From: Castor canadensis
Taxonomy: Eukaryota; Chordata; Mammalia; Rodentia; Castoridae
Assembly: GCF_047511655.1 (NCBI RefSeq)
Contig: NC_133391.1
Coordinates: 129,612,906 to 129,676,905 of the forward strand
DNA length: 64,000 nucleotides
Direction of reading: 5' to 3'
Shown here: one piece after another, positions 36,293 through 47,548 of the stretch
Numbering within the stretch: position 1 is the first letter of the stretch
Layout of the letters: every line of letters begins with the position of its first letter
Translations under genes and position numbers: made by a program
Notes under the pieces: generated by a model
What the model saw: the letters and a program-made list of their open reading frames with translations, nothing else
Told to the model about the DNA's origin: nothing
Databases searched by the model: none

Positions 36293-36452
36293 GAAGAGAA
36301 AAGCAACTAAGAGATTCTCTCCTTTGTAAGAGTACCAGTACAACAGAGAAACAGAAAGACATATAAGGAGAAAGCCTGTTTGATAATCTCAGACCACATG
36401 GAAGAAGCTCTCAACAAAGGCCACTCTCCCTCAGATATCAGTCAGTCCGGTG
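36293..36452 (+). CDS. Candidate exon containing a first coding segment
   Basis: I do not recognise the product. What is seen: a polypyrimidine tract and acceptor 'gattcctttcctattgcag' ending at 36292, and a strong donor GTG|GTAAGT at 36452/36453. Between them lies a 160-bp interval with an ATG at 36398. From that ATG the frame gives MEEALNKGHSPSDISQSG and leaves the exon in phase 1. An in-frame TAA at 36308-36310 lies inside the exon upstream, and no ATG occurs between the two. That fits a 5' UTR plus the first coding residues. The start context has G at +4 but C at -3. Alternatives are a non-coding RNA exon or chance. No partner exon was found; the segment at 36640-36742, before a further 'gtaagatg', was considered but has no clear acceptor. 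Confidence 0.3.
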
Positions 36453-36956
36453 GTAAGTGAATATACCCCATTATTTGCACTCTCAGGCTCTAAGACCCAG
36501 ATATTAGTTCCCTGACAAGCTTTATAAAACTGAAATGGAACTTCTTTGATCATTCTGTTTGGGATTTTGTGGCATCTTCAAATGAATTCTGGACACATTG
36601 AGACCAGACAAATCAACCACTGTGGAGGCTCCCCTGTGAGTCTGAGACTTAGCATCTGGAGGACTGGAGAAAGACTCTGTGCTCAGCTCACTTCTAAGAA
36701 GTCTGGTGGGCCTGACATGAGCCTGGTTATTTGTCTCAAGTTTGTCATTCAGGTAAGATGCTTCATCTTTTAAAAAGAAGGAACAAATGTTTAGATAGAC
36801 CAAGCAAGAGAAGTATAATTCTAATGGATTTTCTTCTACTTAGAAAGAAATTTTAGGAGTGGAAAAGAAACTTTACTGCTTCCTGTAGCATAATAGTGTC
36901 CTTTTCCCACTTTTCTTGACATATTGTACTTAACTACAGCCTATGGTCAACCAGAG

Positions 36957-36960
<4 letters not shown>
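36453..36960. other. Putative intron start, no further exon resolved
   Basis: A second donor-like site 'cattcag|gtaagatg' occurs at about 36743. The mirrored frames at 36522-36803 show no domain. Confidence 0.35.

Positions 36961-36992
<32 letters not shown>
36961..36992. repeat. (TC)16 microsatellite
   Basis: Uninterrupted TC dinucleotides, probably polymorphic. Confidence 0.95.
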
Positions 36993-36994
<2 letters not shown>

Positions 36995-38000
36995 GAAAGG
37001 TGATCAGAAGTATGTCAAGGAAATCCTACCCACACCTCTACAGGACTGCTCCCCCCAATCACAATCAATACTACAACCATTGGGAATTTTCCTTGGCCAC
37101 TCATGGGCTGTGTAGCGTTTGCTAATAGAAGGATCTAAAATAGGCCGGTCCATAAATTAAATCAAACCCAAGGCCACACTGTACTAGCCCTGGCACTGAC
37201 CTGATTGCCTCTTTCCAACCTGTTATACCTGGCTGCTTTGTCCATCATAACCTCAGAGAAGCAGCCAAAAGACTAAGTAAAAATATTGATATAAAATGTA
37301 TGAAACCACTTTAACCATGCACACACTTTAATTTTGAATGTAAATCTCATCAAGGTGTCAACTTCTTGAGGAGAAGCTAAAGTGCAAAAATTATTTAGCA
37401 ATACCCAACTCAAGGAGATCTTAAAATCAAAACTCAAATCTCCTTTGCGCAAGTTAAAAGTCTGAAGTCCAAAATTCTTAAAGTTCAAAAAACCATCCTA
37501 ACAAATTTTTCAGTCTGCTGTTTCAGTAAGAACCCTAGTGGTTTCCCAATGATGAAGCAAAGACTGTGAAAGAATTTTTGATGTTAGTCTGGTTAGCATG
37601 CTGGTCAGTCAATGCTAGTTGTCTGGATTCCATGAGAATTCACCGGGAGAAATCTATTTGGCATAATACATTGCTTTGTGTTAGAGGTAAAAATTCATCC
37701 ACATTAATTCTCTTCTCCCTGAAAGTGTCTTTTGAGATATTGATGCTTTTCTCCAATGTTCAGAAATTGACCAGTGGCAGCCTTGGCCACTACTTCTCAT
37801 TTGGGTTTCCCTTCTTCCTTAATCAGCATCATCAGATCTCTTCATTTCCTCTTCCTCTGTGAGCCCATTGTCCCTTTCTTTGATCTGATCCCCCTCTCCT
37901 GCTCTGTGTTGAGTAAAGACAAAAATCGTTTTATTTCCTTGCCTTCACTGTTTCTTGTTCAGCTGATATTTTCTTTTTTTTGCAAACTATCTTCTTCAAA
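36993..38000. other. Unique sequence, no feature recognised
   Basis: Frames at 37566-38037 show no domain. No repeat that I can name. Confidence 0.4.
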
Positions 38001-38004
38001 AAAA

Positions 38005-38400
38005 ATTTTTTTTATAATTAGGATATATTTGATGTAAGGGGAAGTGCGCAGATTTCATTGTGACAATTCTGAATAGGTTTGCATTGTACATTGGTTAGAT
38101 TGTCACCACCATCTCTCTCAGTCAACTTCCTCCCGCCCCACTTAAAGCAATTGCAATAGGTTTCATTGTTCTATTTTGTATAAAATATATGAAGTTCACC
38201 AACCATATTCCTTCACCTTTGTCTCCTCATTCACCTTCCCCTCTCCCACAAATACCCCCCTGCACATTGTACCTATTTTACAGTCTTGTCTTTCATTATT
38301 AATTTCTAAGTCGATGTTCAAAGGGGTTTCTTGATGTATCCCTGCTTTAAATATACTTTACCAACTCTTTTTTTTCATGACCTCTCACTATGAAATTGCT
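38005..38400 (-). repeat. LINE-1 3' UTR-like fragment, antisense
   Basis: A T-run at the left, then 'gtgacaattctgaatagg', 'ttgcattgtacattggtt' and C-rich blocks ('cctcccgccccac', 'cccctctcccacaaatac'). The layout is like that at 48289-48725: a poly(A) on the minus strand preceded by a G-rich L1 3' UTR. Family not named. Confidence 0.4.
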
Positions 38401-39325
38401 TAGGTATGAAAACCTGCCTCCTGAGTAGTTTCCCTTCTCCTCACCCTTGCTGCATTTGGAGAATCTGGTTCAACAGATCCCTGAACCAATGCTGTCACGG
38501 AGGCTTCTAAATCACCCACAGTCCTCGGGCTTAGAGACCATCAGTGCTTCCTCCAGGTGCATCTCTACATTGTTCCTTCTGTTTTTGGAGATTCTAGACC
38601 TTGAGTAGAAAATCCCTGTAATCTGTTTTGTTGCAGGCCTGACTTATGCCTCCAGTGTTTTATCCCCCTTCTCTGCTGCTGCTCCTCTTCTATTTATGGG
38701 AAACTTCTTTGTCTCTACCAGCTTGCTGTGTTTCCCAAGCTGGTCCTTTTCTTTCTTACTGCCACTGCCTGGATTAAGTGTCTGTCTTCCTTTGCACTTT
38801 TTTGCCTTCTGAGCCATATATTTGTTTTCAATCATACTCCTCTCGATTTTGTATTTTGCTGTAATCCATAATGATAATGTCAAATCAACAAGTTCTGAAT
38901 CTTGATATCTGTTCTTTGTGTTTAAATAAATGTTGCCCACTTTTACCTGCTTGAGGCGGGTAATCCTTCTTGGGAGGTATGATCCGACCAGACCAGGATA
39001 TATCTCAGACCTCGCCTCACTCTACACTTGTCCTTCATAGTTCTTTCATTTTTCAATGATTCCTTTTATAATCTTGTTTCTGTGAATTTGTTGGGCATGC
39101 ACTCTTGAAGTGCAGGTGCTGCTCCAGTGCCTGGAAACTTTTGATTCATCAGATCATGCTTTGGTATTTTTCATGGCACTATCTGTCCTTTCCTCTCAAA
39201 TCTGACCAGACTGCTGGATAAAATTTTCCAAATTTTTAAGAAGTTCTCTTACCAAGGACTTTCCATTTGTGCTTTTAGGGTCCCTTAAAATGTTTCTAGG
39301 CAAGGGATCTAAAATCTGCAATGAA
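38401..39325. other. Unique sequence, no feature recognised
   Basis: A 98-codon minus frame at 38644-38940 shows no recognised domain. Confidence 0.4.
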
Positions 39326-39329
39326 GATA

Positions 39330-39840
39330 CGGAAATGGTCAACAAGTATAGGAAAAGTTATTAAACTTTTATTAGTCATGAGGAAAATGCACTGGGATGG
39401 CTTAATATTAATAATATGTTTATGAAGTTTAACAAAGGTTGTTGAGGATGTGCAGAAGTTGGAACCTTCATACATTGCTGATGGGAATGTGAAATGGCTC
39501 AGCTATTGTGGAAAATAGTTTGGCAGTTCCTAAAACGTCAAACAAGGAATTACCACACAATTCAGAAATTCCACTTATAATAAAAATAATTAAAAATAGG
39601 TGTCTTACAAAAAATTGTACTGGAAGACTTATCCATAATAGCCAAAAGATGGGAACAACCCAAGTATCCACTAACACTTGAATGGATAAACAAAATGTGG
39701 TATATTCATATAAGGAAATAGTATTCTGTCATAAAAAGGAATAAAAAAATGGTACATATTATAACACAACACATATGAACTTCAAAAACATTATGCTAAG
39801 TGAAAGAAATCAGACGCAAGGTTTGTATGTCATATGTGGC
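39330..39840 (+). mobile_element. Old LINE-1 3' fragment (L1M type)
   Basis: The ORF2-end wording is clear: 'gttgttgaggatgtgcagaa', 'acattgctgatgggaatgtg', 'aatagccaaaagatgggaac', 'aacccaagtatccactaaca', 'gaatggataaacaaaatgtg' and 'acattatgctaagtgaaag'. Stops and indels throughout. The 5' part of the element is missing. Confidence 0.8.
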
Positions 39841-40830
39841 ACAAAGCCCACAGCTGCTGCTTTGTTTGGTTTATAGACTTTACTTGCCTGGAGAAGTCCT
39901 GCCAAGAGCTTGTAAGAACATGTGGCCACTTCCACCTTTATGTACTGCCTTTTAAAGGCATTCTCTGAGCTCAGCTTCATTCACTGTTGTTCTGCTGAGG
40001 GTCATGTTTGCTTTTGAAACCTGATTGAGATTTTCCAAGCTGCCATGCTATGCTAAGGAACCCAGAGTTTAAATTCAGAGTTGGTAAACAATACTTGTTA
40101 ACTATCATTTGGATAACACATTACTATTCATTTAAATTTATCATGAAAATACTTCATAATAATATTGACTTATGTAAGCAATAATAACTGTGATTTTTAA
40201 TATACTGTTTATCATCTGTGGTATTCTTTGATTAATCATTCCTATAAGAAGACTATGGAATCAGTCATTCTTTACCTAAGAGGCTATAATTCCAGCCCTC
40301 ATCCCTTCACTCCCACACCTATCTCTGCTCCCAATCCCTGAATTTAATATGGCGAGCATACAAAGGCTGGCCCCCTTTCCCAGCTAGGACTGGATTTTTA
40401 TGCAAAGCCTTTCCATAAGATCAAACCAAAATTAGTCTCTGATAGTGACCACATTGAGCTAAATTTCCCCACTCCTGAGAGGATCCCCTAATTAACTATT
40501 TGAGCAAGAATCCTGTCTCATGCTTTGCTTCTGGGGAATCTAATCAAGACTGGCATGATACAAGTGTCACCACAAATGATATAGATATGAAAGAGCCAGT
40601 GGCCATCAAGATTATTTGTCAAGAGTATTGCATTAGGAATATTTCATATTTCATGGTAACAAACCAACCCACTCTAGTCCTTAGGAGTAAGGATTATTTC
40701 TATTCATCCCCACTGCGTTTCAGGCTATTTTCCTAAAAGATGTGAAGAATCATTGTTGAGCACCAGTTAGGCACACAGTCCATCATAATGTTGAATAATC
40801 TGGTACCCAAAAGTAAAGACAGATACTCAG
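39841..40830. other. Unique sequence with a possible short LINE-2/MIR scrap
   Basis: 'gttgagcaccagttaggca' near 40757 may be a reversed MIR or LINE-2 end. Otherwise nothing. Confidence 0.35.
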
Positions 40831-40831
40831 G

Positions 40832-41275
40832 GTGTATTAATTTCTGGCAACTAAAAAATCCTCACAAAGTTGGTGTCATAAAATAACAAGAATTTATTCT
40901 CTCACCGTTTTGGAGCCAGATGGCCAAGCTCAATATCACTGGATCAAAATTAGTGTGCCAACAGGACTACACTCTTTGAAGGCTCTAGGAGAGAATCCTT
41001 TTCTTACCACTCAGCTTCTGATGGCCCCCAGTATTTCTGGTATATAGCAAAATACTCTGGTCTCTACTATGTGGCCACATCTCTTCCTGCTCTTCCACCT
41101 GCCTCATGTCTCCCTTTGCCTTCCTCTAAGCAGGGCAAGTAGTTGCCTTAAGGACCCACTCTAATAATCCAGGAAAATCTCCCCATTTCAAAATCTTTAA
41201 CTTAATTCTATATGGAAAGATCTCGTTTCCATATAAAGTAGCATTCATAGGTGTTAGAGATTAGGACAGGAATAA
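40832..41275 (-). mobile_element. MaLR solo LTR (MLT1-like), antisense
   Basis: It reads 'gtgtattaatttctggcaac', 'ataacaagaatttattctctcacc', 'aaggctctaggagagaatcc', 'cagcttctgatggcccccag', 'gtggccacatctcttcc', 'ttaaggacccactctaata' and 'ggtgttagagattagga'. This is the MLT1-type LTR order in reverse. No internal genes. Confidence 0.65.
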
Positions 41276-41815
41276 CTGTAAGAGGACCATTTTTTACCCT
41301 CCCACAGAGCCGATTGCAGTGGCATTCTGCATTGCTGTGGCCCTCACAATAAATCCCCATCACCAAAAGTGAACCACCAAAAGTCCCCTCTTTGATCTTT
41401 TAAAGCATGCACAGTGTGTCCCATGGAGGACGTGGAGCAATGAATTTGCAGTCCCTCTCAGGGACCCTGCATGCCCCTGCTAAACATGCCTCATGACTCA
41501 CCTTAATAACTGCCCACAGGCAGTGCACTAGTGACACTGGACTCTTAGAGACCTTTTATTCCAAGAGGAAGTAAAGAAAGTCATTGAGCTGCAGTGGCTA
41601 GGAAGCTTTAAAGAAAGGTAAGACAAACCAACACTTAATATTTGGTTCAATATAACTAGGTAAAGGGAAGGAAAAGTTCAACTGATTTTATTTGATATTT
41701 GCAATTACCATTTAGGATTGTGATTTTCAAACATTTTAGCCAGCTCCTAATTAATATATTTTACATCATGATATAGTATGTGAAATATATACATATACAC
41801 ATGAAATAAAAGTTT
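41276..41815. other. Unique sequence, possible hAT scrap at the right
   Basis: 'gattttcaaacattttagc' at about 41721 resembles a MER1/hAT terminus, but no partner end was anchored. Confidence 0.35.
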
Positions 41816-41817
41816 GT

Positions 41818-42132
41818 TGGACCAGATGTGGCAGTACACACCTATAATCTCAGCTATTCAGCAGGCAGAGATTGAGAGGATTGTGGTGTGAGGCCAGCCC
41901 AGGCAAAATGTTAGTGAGACCCCCATCTCAATAAACAAGCCAGCTATATGTCTGTAATCTGAGCTACTCAGGAGGCAAAAGTAGGAGGATTGTAATCCTA
42001 GGCCCCTGGAAAAATATTAAGACCCTATCTGAAAAACAAACTAAAACAAAAAGGGCTGGGGGTATGGCTCAAGTGGTGGCGTGCTTGCCCAGCAAGTGTG
42101 GAGTTCTAAGTTCAAACCCCAGTACCACCAAG
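41818..42132 (+). mobile_element. Trimeric composite SINE
   Basis: Monomer 1 'accagatgtggcagtacac...gaggccagcccaggcaaaa'; monomer 2 'aagccagctatatgtctg...gtaggaggattg'; ID-like monomer 'gggctgggggtatggctcaag...gttcaaaccccagtaccacc'. Same architecture as at 30109 and 50547. Confidence 0.92.
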
Positions 42133-42254
42133 TAATGCTTATTACATAACTAACATGAATCATAATCATTCACTAGAGTGAATTGAGACACAGCTATTTG
42201 GGGGGAAATGCCACTTCAAGGTAAATACTGGAGAGTATGGTCATACTTTGTATT

Positions 42255-42830
42255 AGTTATTTGTGGCTGCATATTGCAAATTATCCCAAAACTTTGTTGT
42301 TTAGAACAGCACACATTTATAATCATTGAAATAGACCAGGAATCTGGTTATTGCTTAGCTGAGTGATTCTTCCTCCAGGTCTCCCATGACACTACAGCTA
42401 ATGTATTGATCAGAGCTGTGGTTTTATCTGAAAGCTGGATTGGAGGAGCAGGAAGATTCATATCCCAAGTTCACCTACATGCTTGTTAGGAGGAGTCAGC
42501 TTGTGGGGGACTTTGAGGGCTTCTGTTCTTTGTTGTCTGGAGACCTCCTCAGTTCCTGTGCATGTGTACCTCTCCACAGGGTGACTAGGAATATGAGAGC
42601 TGGCTTCTTCAGAGAACACAAGAGGGAAAAAGAGGGTGAATAAGTGCAGGCTATAGTCTTCTTGTAATTAGTTTCCAAAGTGATTCTGAACATGTTTGCT
42701 GTGCTCTAGTCATTAGAAGAGGGTCATGTCCAGCCCACACCTAAAGGGAGAAGATTATGTGATAGTATGAACTCCAGGAGGTGAGGATCACTGGAGACTG
42801 TCTTAGAGGCTGCCTAACACACTGGTAAAT
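42255..42830 (-). repeat. LTR-like ancient repeat, family not named
   Basis: 'gtattagttatttgtggctgc', 'attgcaaattatcccaaaac', 'gtttagaacagcacacatttata' and 'tagctgagtgattcttcctcc' follow a common ancient LTR-type repeat ('tattagtttcctattgctgc...aacaaattacccc'). The 67-codon frame at 42440-42643 lies within it and is a shadow. Confidence 0.45.
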
Positions 42831-42832
42831 CT

Positions 42833-43660
42833 GATACAAGCAAGGGAAGAGTTAGTGGCAGTTGGGAGAACTGAGCCTAACCTGCAATATAACTCATACC
42901 CTTTGGCAATCCATCTTGACATGTATCTAGGACTTGACTATTGTCTGTAGTCATGAACCTGAAAAAAGACATGCTGAGGACCACTGCTTCAAGGAAACCA
43001 GACTGTTTTCTTAATTTTAACATTTAGCTGTAGTTACAGACCAGTTCTCCTGGGTAGAGAGAGTAGCCTGACCAAAGTTTCCAGCTTTTCTGACTTGGTT
43101 AGATATTAACTTGGCCACGGTCACACAGGTGAGTGCCAATACAATAACATACCATGTTTAATACCAAGATAGAAGGTTGAGGAAGAGGAACTGATTGTCG
43201 AATTGACTTCAGTTTGCCAATTTAGGAATTTTTACTTTGAGGCATAGGGGAGAGTATAACTCATGAAAGAAGCAAACCATGTTAGTTTTCAAAGGCATTG
43301 TTCTCTTCTGGAGAGAACACAGCTTATTCTTAATTGGTAACATGAAACTCTAATAGCCTTCAGTATTTTGATAGTGATGTAAAAGATAATATTTAGACAT
43401 TGAGAGCAGGATGCCAAGTCACACATAATCTAAGGTCTTGCTACCTTTTATTTATTTATCTTGTTGATTAAAAGATTTTTATTTGGAAAAATAATTTAAC
43501 ATTTTTAGATTTCCCCTTTATTCTAAGGCTCTGTTTTAGTCAATAATAGTGTAATCAGAATGCTCAGATGAGGAGCTAGTGACTCACAGATACATCTGTT
43601 TTTTATATAGCATTTCCCAGTGTGTTGAATGCAGTCTATATTCTAGAAAGAAAAAGATAG
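42833..43660. other. Unique sequence, possible MIR scrap
   Basis: 'ttaacttggccacggtcacacag' near 43108 resembles the core of a reversed MIR. Otherwise nothing. Confidence 0.35.
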
Positions 43661-43665
43661 CTTTT

Positions 43666-43752
43666 GGGCTGGCAGTGTGGCTCAAGAGGTAGGGTACCTG
43701 ACTAGCAAGCATGAGGCCTTGATTTCAAACCCAGTACCACCCCAACAAAAAA
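43666..43752 (+). mobile_element. ID-like SINE monomer with target-site duplication
   Basis: 'gggctggcagtgtggctcaag', 'gtacctgactagcaagcatg' and 'gatttcaaacccagtaccacc', then an A-rich tail. The flanks 'aaagatagctt' (43653-43663) and 'gaaggtagctt' (43753-43763) form a near-perfect target-site duplication. Confidence 0.9.
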
Positions 43753-43763
43753 GAAGGTAGCTT

Positions 43764-45000
43764 CCAACAGCAAGAGGTGGCAAGAGAGGCCTAACAGGAT
43801 ATAGAAGATGAGCTTGAGAACTCAAGGCCTTTTGTTTATCGTCACTCTAAAGTAATGATAATGCTGTTCTTAACCCTGCTTCTGTTGCCATGGTGACCTC
43901 TCCTTACTGTAGCCAAAGAAAGTGGCTTTGTTGAGGATCTTCTTGTAGCCACCCGCTATTGAGATTTCAAACAATGCTCAGTAACCATGCACGCTGCATG
44001 CTACATGATAAGTTCGACCTTGAATAGCAGGGAAAGCTGGCATGGAGTGATCAAAAACAAAAAGAAGCAAAAATTGTGTTTCGTTGCCCTAGTAATGACC
44101 CCAGGGTGCAAGACTACTTTCTATACTTACTTTAATCATATCAATACTAGGGTACTAAAACAATTTGCCTGATGCTTCCAGATTGGGAATCAATTGAGTG
44201 GGAAAGAGGGTTGAGGCATGAAACAGATGACTTTCCTTGTCCATTTTGCAGACTATTAAGCAAATTGCAAAAAATAGAGTTTTTTTTTTAATCTGAGCAA
44301 CACTTCATTTTCTCTGAATAAGATATGACAAATAGAATAACATTGAACTGGGAGTTCAGTAAAGAACACAGAAGGCCAAAGAAGAGCTACACATATTCTT
44401 GAATTAACCATGAAATTTACCAAAAAAAAGATACAGTTGTCATTTTGGAATAATTAACAAATACAGCATACCCTTCCTTACTTGTCTTATTCTTTATGTT
44501 CAATTACTCATGATCATTTTTAGTGAGAGGATCTCAAATTCAGGGGTCTTGCTTGCCAGAGAGGCTGGTAGAACATCTACTTATGAAAGAGGTCTCAAAA
44601 CTGCTAGAGCTTTTCTTTCAGGACAGTCTGTTTTATTTTCACTTTCCCTCCCATTTCTTCCTCCTTTCTTTCCATGTTTTAGTTAGTGAAGCATTTGGTC
44701 TCTTTGAATAATATTTAAGTGAAGACTCAAGGTTGGAATGGAACTTCATGAGATGTGAAATCAAGAGATTCTACCAGGTGGGCAGCATGGCTGGGAAAGC
44801 TGGGCCTCAGGCCGGGAGGGAAGAAGGGGCCTTGGAGTCCCCAGGCACCTCCAAGCCCCCACAGAAGCACCACAGCACTGAAACTCCATGTCTCTTCACC
44901 CTGGCTCTGCCTTTCCTGAGGTTCCCCTACTCTCTGTTTCTGCTTGTCTCAGTCACCTTGCTTTCCACCCCACTTCCCTCATTGCTGACTCTTCCCACAT
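43764..45000. other. Unique sequence, no gene recognised
   Basis: An A+T-rich part is followed by a GC-richer stretch (44760-44960) with a 99-codon frame that has no domain and runs into the SINE. Confidence 0.4.
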
Positions 45001-45009
45001 TTTCATCTT

Positions 45010-45217
45010 TTATTTATTTATTTTTTTGGTGAGACTGGAGTTTGAAATCAGGACTTCATGCTACTGCTTGAGCCATACTTCTAGTCCATTTTGCTCTGGT
45101 TATTTTGGAGATGGGTGTATTGTGAACTATTTACCAGGGCTGGCCTCAAACTGTGATCTTCCTATCTCAGCCTCACAAGTTGCTAGGATTACAGGTGTGA
45201 TCCACTAGTACCTGGCC
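45010..45217 (-). mobile_element. Dimeric composite SINE, antisense
   Basis: It begins at a TTTA-rich tail, then 'gagactggagtttgaaatcagg' (reversed ID-like end), 'tggagatgggtgtattgtgaac', 'ctcagcctcacaagttgctagg' and 'acaggtgtgatcc...cctggcc'. It is one B1-like plus one ID-like monomer, with a shortened ID part. Confidence 0.88.
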
Positions 45218-45240
45218 AATCATCTCAATATTTTGATGGA

Positions 45241-45279
45241 ACTGGTGGAGTGGCTCAAACAGAAAGAGTGCCGCCTATC
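45241..45279 (+). mobile_element. ID-like SINE fragment with target-site duplication
   Basis: 'actggtggagtggctcaaa' and 'gagtgccgcctatca' are the 5' half of the ID-like monomer. The copies 'ttttgatgga' (45231-45240) and 'tttttgatgga' (45282-45292) flank it. The paired module at 48 kb has one copy of that flank and no insert. Confidence 0.65.
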
Positions 45280-45521
45280 AAATTTTTGATGGAAGGTCCA
45301 ATGATCATCAACACTCTTCACAGATCTTCAAAGACCTCATCCTGAGTCCCCAGGATGGTCTGGGGACTGGTGGTATTTGTGCTGGAAAAGGTCTATTGAG
45401 CTGAACATTGCTGGTCCTGCCAGAGTCACCCCTGGGAGTTCCTTTGTCCATCAAGACAGTTTCTCTGTAATAGACCAAAGGCCTCACATGATGGTTGCCT
45501 ACCATAAGGCACCCTCCTCCT

Positions 45522-45564
45522 TCCTATTGCTGGGATTACAGGTCTGTACTACCACACCTGGTAT
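45522..45564 (-). mobile_element. B1-like SINE fragment, antisense
   Basis: 'attgctgggattacaggtctg' and 'taccacacctggtat' are the reversed 5' end of a B1/Alu-like monomer. Only about 43 bp survive. Confidence 0.65.
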
Positions 45565-47350
45565 ATAACCTAGTACATAAACACTGTTTTTAATAAAAAT
45601 GCCTTCAGTGGCTCCACCAATGTCTTGTCTCACATGTTTTAATCTGACATAAGAATAATTGCTTGTTCACATTAAGACATTTTTTGTCTTGTAATCAACT
45701 AACTATCCTTAAAGGAAACATTCAGGTGTGGTAGGCAAGATTTTATTTCTTTATTCACAAAGAACACCATGAGAAAAAAGAGAAGGATTTTATAAAGTGT
45801 AGGTGGAACCTCACTTTATGCACTCTAAACTTGCTCCTAGATTTGTACCTAGCTCATCTCTTTCTGAGTGTGCAAGTGGACATTGCACAGATGGACGAGG
45901 GCTAATACATGGGCACTGCCACAATCTGTTCGCTCAATCAGATCGGTCAAACAATCCATCAAAAATATATAAAATTATAATGTCCCAAACCATGGGTTGA
46001 TCTGCTTTCTTGTAGGATGATCAGGTTGCTCCACCTTCATGGCACTATGTGACAAGGAGACAGCATGCCGCAAAAGGGGCAGGAATGGGAGTCTGGGCAT
46101 TGCAGAGGTGAGGCGTGCACCGCGAACTTGAATTTTGTTCCTCTAGTTCCTTATGAACTACTGCTTTCCTGTCTTGTGTTAGGGGTCAGCAAAGATTCTC
46201 TTTGGGAATACACGATTTCCTTGTGAAAATGACTAATCTCAAGAATTAGATTTACAATGTTTGAAAAGTCAGCCATTTCAGAAGGCTTTCTAGTTTCCTC
46301 CTTGACCCAGTTTGGAGTCCTTTGCTGTGTTTCCTATTTCAACCTTTAAGATTTAGGTTGCTATGAAATGCCTTTAGTTTAATTTGTTCCAGAGACCAAA
46401 GCCCTAGCATCTGGTCCTCAGCAAGTGACAGGAAGACCTAAATTGCTCAAGTTGTCGTTTGTGTAACCAGTATTCCACTTCCTCACCAAGGCAACCAGCT
46501 TCGAGCCTTGCATTCTAAATGTGAACTCATCCTTACGCAGTGAGAGAATAAATTTCTGTGAACTTGTGTTCTACACCTCTATTTATACATCCACATGTTT
46601 TCTGCTTCCCTTCAAGATAACAAAAACCTGCAACTGAAAATACAAATCGCTGCAATGACCTCATTTAATCTGTTTGCTTCTTCCTACTCCTTAAGCTGCC
46701 ACTGAAGGGGTTAAAAACATGGAGACAGGCGGAGATGCAGGAGGAAATTGCAGGTTTGCAGTTGAAAATGCAAACGGAATGAAAAAGAATGTGGACAAAT
46801 CCTGATTGGGACTAACAAAGGGTGGCACTACGTAGACTTACGCTTTTGAATTTTGGTTTAAAAGTAAGGAAGTTTTAGATCAAATTTATTCTTAAATGAG
46901 CTTTATTTTAACTTTTTTTCGTGTCACCCTGATGAGCTTTCTACTACCATCCCTTGCTATCCACAGTAGGGTGCTTGGAGCAGCAGGCTTAGCCTAACTT
47001 GAGAGCTTCTCACGAAGGTAGAGTCTGCATTTTAATGAGAGGCACAATTGATTCTTGGACACTTTAAAGCTTGTGAAGCCCTGACCTGACTCCTTGCTAG
47101 TGGTTGCCCTAATAATCTGGTCATTTGCATTCTAACTGAATAATTTTTTTGTATGTGTGCAATCTAATTGCTCCCTGCTCAGTGATCTGCCTGGCAAACT
47201 CTGGTCATTTTTGTCATGGCCATAAAGTCTCAACACAGCTTCTCCAACCTCTGTTTATGGCTTTGCCTCTCATGGCAACCACCTCCCATGTCATTTTCAG
47301 TCAGACTGAGGTGTGTCATTCAACACAGCTGCATGCGCCAGATGACAGAG
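45565..47350. other. Repeat-poor sequence
   Basis: No gene. An imperfect direct repeat, 'gcaactgaaaatacaaatcg' (46630-46649) and 'gcagttgaaaatgcaaacg' (46758-46776), lies in the middle. Nothing else that I can name. Confidence 0.4.
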
Positions 47351-47354
47351 TTTG

Positions 47355-47547
47355 CCTTTCTCTTTCTTTCTTCTTCTTTCTTTTCCTTCCTTCCTTCCTT
47401 CCTTCCTTCCTTCCTTCCTTCCTTCCTTCCTTCCTTCCTTCCTTCCTTCCTTCCTTCCTTCCTTCCTTCCTTCCTTTTCATCTTTCTTCTCTCCTCTTTC
47501 TCTCTCCCTCCCTCTTTTCCTTCCTTTTTTTCTTTTCTTTTCTTTTC
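47355..47547. repeat. Long pyrimidine tract with (TTCC)n core
   Basis: About 190 bp of nearly pure pyrimidine. The core at about 47384-47478 is uninterrupted TTCC, about 23 units, flanked by TTTC/TTCT mixtures. Long frames through it (up to 138 codons) are low-complexity artefacts. Probably polymorphic. Confidence 0.95.
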
Positions 47548-47548
47548 A

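Larger units (their letters stand above)
45001..45385. repeat. Paired module, left copy
   Basis: This block and 47870-48271 share an antisense dimeric SINE plus a following non-SINE flank: 'atttttgatggaaggtccaatgat', then 'cacagatctt', 'gagactt/gacctca' and a 'tatttgtgct' end. The flank similarity suggests either a local duplication or two copies of a longer undescribed repeat. Only this copy carries an ID fragment at 45241-45279. Confidence 0.65.

Noticed and set aside
36640..36742. Possible second exon before 'gtaagatg'
   Set aside because: The donor is good but no acceptor of similar strength precedes it, and the frame could not be joined with confidence to the candidate exon.
36961..36992. 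Repeated units considered as a CRISPR-like or satellite array
   Set aside because: It is a plain dinucleotide microsatellite. No spaced repeats of CRISPR type exist in the window, and the organism is a mammal.
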